Shown one piece after another: positions 60,532 through 64,000 of a stretch of 64,000 nt of DNA (position 1 is the first letter of the stretch; every line of letters starts with the position of its first letter). Below the pieces are notes generated by a model that worked only from the letters and a program-made list of their open reading frames with translations, was not told the origin of the DNA and did not search any database. The stretch lies in assembly GCF_003591005.1 (NCBI RefSeq), contig NZ_QYYD01000008.1, positions 62,001-126,000 on the forward strand. Direction: 5' to 3'. The translations under genes and the position numbers were made by a program. This stretch comes from Rhodopseudomonas palustris. Its GTDB lineage: Bacteria; Pseudomonadota; Alphaproteobacteria; Rhizobiales; Xanthobacteraceae.

Positions 60532-61128
60532 TTACGCCTTGGAATACAGCTCTTCGACGTATTCCCAGTTGATCAGATTGTCGACGAACGCCTTCAGATA
60601 GTCGGGGCGCTTGTTGCGATAGTCGATGTAGTAGGAGTGCTCCCAGACGTCGACGCCGAGGATCGGCGTGGCGCCGTGCACCAGCGGGTTCTCACCGTTC
60701 GGGGTCTTGGAGATTTCGAGCTTGCCGTCCTTGACCGACAGCCAGGCCCAGCCCGAGCCGAACTGGCCCGCACCGGCGGCGGCGAAATCGGCCTTGAACT
60801 TGTCGAGACCGCCGAGGTCCTCGTTGATCTTCTTTTCCAGCGCGCCGGGCAGCTTGGTGCCACCGCCATTCGGCTTCATCCACTTCCAGAAATGGATGTG
60901 GTTGAAGTGCTGGCCGGCGTTGTTGAACAGCGCCGCATTCTTGCCGAACGAGCCCTTGACGATGTCCTCGAGCGACTTGCCCTCGAATTCGGTGCCCTTC
61001 AACAGGTTGTTGCCGTTGGTGACATAGGCCTGATGATGCTTGTCGTGGTGATATTCGAGCGTTTCCTTCGACATGTACGGCTGGAGCGCGTCGTAGGCAT
61101 ACGGCAATTCAGGAAGCGTGAAGGTCAT
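60532..61128 (-). CDS. sodB: Fe-type superoxide dismutase
   Basis: A 198-residue Fe/Mn superoxide dismutase. Metal ligands are H27 (EYHHDKHHQAY), H77 (AGQHFNHIHFW), D160 and H164 (GVDVWEHSYY). Q73, two strands before H77, takes the place of the iron-type active-site glutamine, and no MnSOD-style Gln stands near D160, so I call it Fe-type. It is cytoplasmic (no signal peptide). An EcfG-type promoter precedes it and a terminator follows, so it is a single-gene unit. Confidence 0.95.
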   Translation of the reverse strand: MTFTLPELPYAYDALQPYMSKETLEYHHDKHHQAYVTNGNNLLKGTEFEGKSLEDIVKGSFGKNAALFNNAGQHFNHIHFWKWMKPNGGGTKLPGALEKKINEDLGGLDKFKADFAAAGAGQFGSGWAWLSVKDGKLEISKTPNGENPLVHGATPILGVDVWEHSYYIDYRNKRPDYLKAFVDNLINWEYVEELYSKA

Positions 61129-61165
61129 GGGTCATCATTTCCACAATGGTGGGGGACGTCGACTT

Positions 61166-61190
61166 AACGAGCCCTCTTATAGAAGGTTCC
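61166..61190 (-). promoter_or_regulatory. EcfG-type stress promoter of sodB
   Basis: On - GGAAC (61186-61190), 16 bases, then CGTT (61166-61169): an exact match to GGAAC-N16-CGTT. The -10 end lies 37 bp before the sodB ATG. A sigma-70-like TTGGGT-N16-CTATAA overlaps it. Confidence 0.75.
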
Positions 61191-61372
61191 GGGCAAGGAC
61201 CCAATATCTATTCTGAATTGCAACAGTCTGTCGCAGCGCAGTCTTTGGCGCAAGAGACGCAGCGTATAGAAGCAGTTACCGGCAATGGCGTGATCTTACC
61301 GGCTCGTGATCTTACCGGCCTCTGGCGCTGCGTAATACTCCGCCGATGTCATCGGCACCAACTTCTCCCCAC

Positions 61373-61462
61373 CGTCATGCCCGGGCTCGTCCCGGGCATC
61401 CACGCCTTGCTGACGGAGAAGTAGGAAAGGCGTGGATGGCCGGGACAAGCCCGGCCATGACG
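61373..61462. repeat. palindromic intergenic repeat, family D copy 5
   Basis: CGTCATGCCCGGGCTCGTCCC...ATCCACGCC facing GGCGTGGATGGCCGGG...CCCGGCCATGACG, in the ~400-bp sodB-MFS gap, which has no gene. Confidence 0.9.
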
Positions 61463-61524
61463 AACGTGGTGAGGGATCGACGACGGAAGCGGCACGTGGT
61501 GTTGAACGTGGTGCCGCCGCGCGC

Positions 61525-62760
61525 TCACGCCGTCGCCGGCACCACGATCTGTTCGCGCTGGCGCGGCGGGCGGACGTTCATCAGCATTTGGGCGGTGCCG
61601 GCGATCAGGCCGATCAGCACTGCGGCCTGCCAGGCGCGATCGTAGGTGCCGAGGTGATCGTAGATCATGCCGCCGCCCCAGGCGCCGATGAAGGAGCCGA
61701 CCTGATGGCTGAAAAAGGCGATGCCGGTGAGCGTCGCCATGTAGCGCAGCCCGAACAGCTGCGCGACCAGGCCGTTGACCAGCGGGATGACGCCGAGCCA
61801 CAGCGCGCCCATCACCGCGGCGAACACCAGCGTCGACGCTGCCGAGGCCGGGAAGTAGAAATACGCCGCGATCGCCAGCGAGCGGACGATGTAGATGCCG
61901 CCGAGCAGATACTGCTTCGGATAGCGGCCGCCGAGCCAGCCGCACACATAGGAGCCGAGCACGTTGAACAGGCCGATCGTCGCCAGGGCGCTGGCGCCGA
62001 GCGACGGATCGAGGCCGCAGATCGCCAGATAGTTCGGCAGATGCGTGGTGATGAACACGAGCTGCAGGCCGCAGACGAAGAACGCGGTCGCCATCACGAC
62101 GAATCCGGAATGGCCGAGCGCCGCCTGCACCACTTCGCCGGCCGAGCGCTCGCTGTCGTCGGCCTTATCGATGTCGATCTTGTCGGAGCCGCCGGCGAAG
62201 AACGCCGACGGCAGCATCACCGCGGCGAGACCGATGAAGCCGATCAGCGCCATCTGCCAGCCCGAATTGGTGATCAGCGTCTGCGCCAGCGGCGACGCCA
62301 GCACCAGGCCGAGCGAGCCGGCGGCCGACACCGCGCCCATCGCGACGCTGCGCTTCGCCGGCGACACGGTGCGCGACGTCGCCGTCATCGTGATGCTCGA
62401 GGCCGTGCACGACAGCGCGATGCCGACGCAGACGCCGCAGCCGAGCGTGAAGGTCAGCGCCGAGTCGGCGGTCATCATCAGCACCAGGCCCGCCGCGTAG
62501 ATCACCACGCCGCCGAGCATCACCCAGCGCGAGCCGTAACGATCCGCCATCAGCCCGACGATCGGCTGGGTCACGCCCCAGATGATGTTCTGCAACGCCG
62601 TCGCCAGCGAGAAGTCGGCGCTGGTGATGCCGACGTCACGGATCACGGAAGGTTGAAACAGTCCGAAGCTCTGCCGCATGCCCATCGCAAGGCTGAGCAG
62701 CACCGAAGCGCCGATCAGGATCGACCAGCGCTGGAACGAGGTGAGCTCTGCTGCCTTCAT
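61525..62760 (-). CDS. MFS transporter (monocarboxylate/oxalate-formate type)
   Basis: A 411-residue inner-membrane carrier with 12 predicted helices. The loop motif after helix 2 is GLMADRYGSRW, near the classic MFS motif A, and the starting SFGLFQPSVIRDVGI segment recalls the monocarboxylate and oxalate:formate branch. The substrate is unknown. GAGGAAA lies seven bases before the ATG at 62760. It stands alone between a repeat and a divergent GNAT gene. Confidence 0.87.
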   Translation of the reverse strand: MKAAELTSFQRWSILIGASVLLSLAMGMRQSFGLFQPSVIRDVGITSADFSLATALQNIIWGVTQPIVGLMADRYGSRWVMLGGVVIYAAGLVLMMTADSALTFTLGCGVCVGIALSCTASSITMTATSRTVSPAKRSVAMGAVSAAGSLGLVLASPLAQTLITNSGWQMALIGFIGLAAVMLPSAFFAGGSDKIDIDKADDSERSAGEVVQAALGHSGFVVMATAFFVCGLQLVFITTHLPNYLAICGLDPSLGASALATIGLFNVLGSYVCGWLGGRYPKQYLLGGIYIVRSLAIAAYFYFPASAASTLVFAAVMGALWLGVIPLVNGLVAQLFGLRYMATLTGIAFFSHQVGSFIGAWGGGMIYDHLGTYDRAWQAAVLIGLIAGTAQMLMNVRPPRQREQIVVPATA

Positions 62761-62887
62761 AGGACGATTTCCTCTGAGTCTTGTATTTATGCGGGCAGTC
62801 TTGCCCTGAATTGCGGCGTTTGACCATCCTTGCGGCCGGTATCGTGGTTCTGCATAGAACGCAGGGGTGGAGCGGCGAGGAGAACGG

Positions 62888-63406
62888 ATGAGCATCGAGA
62901 TCGATATCCTGTCGGGCGACGCGGCGTGGCCGACGGTGCGTCCGCTACTCGAGGCGGTGTGGCCGCCGGACGGCGCGGCTCAGCGCGCCGCCGCAGAGCG
63001 CCACCACCCGACGCTGCGCGTGCTGATCGAGTCCTCGGGAGAGCTCGTCTGCCAGGTCGGGATTACTATCCGGATCATCACCTGGAACGGCCGCAAGTGT
63101 CAGGTCGGCGGCCTCGGTGAGCTCGCCACGCGGCCTGACCGGCGGCGCCAGGGCTTCGGCTCACTGGCGCTGACGGCCGCGGTGCAGACGCTGCGCGATC
63201 ACGAGGCGATCGATTGCGGCCTGGCGTTTTGCAATGCGGAGCAGGCCGGTTTCTTCGAAGCGCGCGGCTGGCAGCGCTACGACGGCGCCATCGCGGCCGA
63301 TCAAGGCGGCGGCAAAGCGCCTTATCGCGAGCTGACGCCGCTGCAGCTCGATCTGCGCCGCAAGGTTCGCGGCGGCACGCTCGACCTCTGCGGCTCGCCG
63401 TGGTGA
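62888..63406 (+). CDS. GNAT-family acetyltransferase
   Basis: A 172-residue acetyltransferase. The acetyl-CoA loop is in ATRPDRRRQGFGSLALTAAV, and the fold closes with AGFFEARGWQRYDG. The LGELATRPDRR segment is reminiscent of aminoglycoside 2'-N-acetyltransferase-like proteins, but no substrate can be claimed. GGAG lies seven bases before the ATG. It diverges from the MFS gene. Confidence 0.83.
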   Translation: MSIEIDILSGDAAWPTVRPLLEAVWPPDGAAQRAAAERHHPTLRVLIESSGELVCQVGITIRIITWNGRKCQVGGLGELATRPDRRRQGFGSLALTAAVQTLRDHEAIDCGLAFCNAEQAGFFEARGWQRYDGAIAADQGGGKAPYRELTPLQLDLRRKVRGGTLDLCGSPW

Positions 63407-63510
63407 CGCCTGCTTTCGGCGCAGGCCCGGCGAGCTTGCGCGCTATTGATATGTCGATCATAATATAAACCGAGCCGCCGGCAGGGAGCGGACCACCAGG
63501 GCGGGAGCCA

Positions 63511-64000
63511 ATGACAATCGACGCACCGGCCAACATGCCCCTGCCCGCTCCGCCGCCGAACCAGTTGCTGACTGCGCCGATCCTGCCGACGCTGACCCGG
63601 CTGGCGATTCCGAACGCCATTGCGATGGTGGGGACCGCGGTGGTGTCGATCGCGGAGACCTCCTATATCGGCCGGCTCGGCACCGAGCCGCTGGCCGCGA
63701 TGGCGCTGGTATTTCCGTTCGCGATGCTGACGCAGATGATGTCGGCCGGCGCGATGGGCGGCGGCGTATCCTCGGCGATCAGCCGCGCGCTGGGTGCCGG
63801 CGATCGGGTCCGTGCCGAGGTGCTGGCGCTGCACGCCCTGATCATCGGGGTGTGCGGCGGCCTGGCGTTCACGCTGCTGATGCAGGTGTTCGGCCGATCG
63901 CTGTACACGCTGCTCGGCGGCCGCGGCGAAGTGCTCGAACAGGCCTGCAGCTACTCGGTGGTGGTGTTCGCCGGCGCGGTGTCGATCTGGCTGGTCAACA
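63511..64000 (+). CDS. MATE-family efflux protein, 5' part only
   Basis: The first 163 residues of a multidrug and toxic compound extrusion (MATE) exporter, cut by the window end. Visible are a Pro-rich N-terminus, LTRLAIPNAIAMVGTAVVSI as helix 1, SYIGRLGTEPLAAMALVFPF as helix 2 and SAISRALGAGDR, the conserved MATE loop. It uses a Na+ or H+ gradient to expel cations. GGGAG precedes the ATG. Confidence 0.9.
   Translation, partial: MTIDAPANMPLPAPPPNQLLTAPILPTLTRLAIPNAIAMVGTAVVSIAETSYIGRLGTEPLAAMALVFPFAMLTQMMSAGAMGGGVSSAISRALGAGDRVRAEVLALHALIIGVCGGLAFTLLMQVFGRSLYTLLGGRGEVLEQACSYSVVVFAGAVSIWLVN

Overview
The window is GC-rich and densely coded. It carries alphaproteobacterial signatures: a hopanoid C-2 methylase (hpnP), a homoprotocatechuate (hpa) cluster, three promoters of the EcfG general-stress type, and several families of palindromic intergenic repeats. 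Together these point to the Rhodopseudomonas/Bradyrhizobium group, most likely Rhodopseudomonas palustris. This is inference from gene content; no database was searched. I see no rRNA, tRNA, IS element, phage gene or CRISPR array.

Layout. 1-6.85 kb: an exported protein with a terminator, then a seven-gene + strand operon. It holds a PLP decarboxylase, a PaaK-like adenylate-forming enzyme, four divergent AidA/PixA-like (inclusion-body family) proteins and a cysteine hydrolase, and it is closed by a terminator. This is my best candidate for an undescribed system. 6.9-13.8 kb (-): an RND/MMPL exporter, and eutC and eutB separated by hpnP. 13.9-20.6 kb (-): an operon of a DUF2126/transglutaminase protein, an ATP-grasp/alpha-E protein and a transglutaminase. 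21-31.4 kb: a UxaA-type dehydratase, an HpaI-type aldolase, an Ldh_2 dehydrogenase and a MarR regulator on -, diverging from hpaF-hpaE-hpaD-FAH-TPP enzyme on +. 31.6-38.7 kb: alkB, LysR, a PPOX-fold protein, a Cys-cluster protein, a phasin, DUF3307, and an odd pair made of a solo DUF6537-like protein and a membrane-anchored cNMP-binding protein.

38.9-51.8 kb is an acyl-CoA catabolic region. On - lie TetR, an SDR, an enoyl-CoA hydratase, a feruloyl-CoA-synthetase-like ligase, three acyl-CoA dehydrogenases (two of them tandem paralogs) and a nitroreductase. On + lie a thiolase and a second acyl-CoA ligase, divergent from the TetR gene. 52-64 kb is mixed housekeeping and stress: DUF1328, a TonB/TolA-like protein, an amidase, an AidB-like dehydrogenase, GNATs, DUF1127, LysR, a CinA-type amidase, CrcB, Fe-superoxide dismutase, an MFS carrier and a truncated MATE exporter.

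Regulation visible in sequence: EcfG-type promoters (GGAAC-N17/18-GTT) stand before hpnP, the DUF1328 gene and sodB, which suggests a scattered general-stress regulon. A perfect FNR/FixK box lies in a gene-free gap next to a minus-strand terminator, a possible oxygen-controlled small RNA. Candidate operators lie in the hpaR-hpaF, LysR-DUF1127 and tetR-thiolase gaps. About 22 palindromic repeats of five families fill the spaces between genes.
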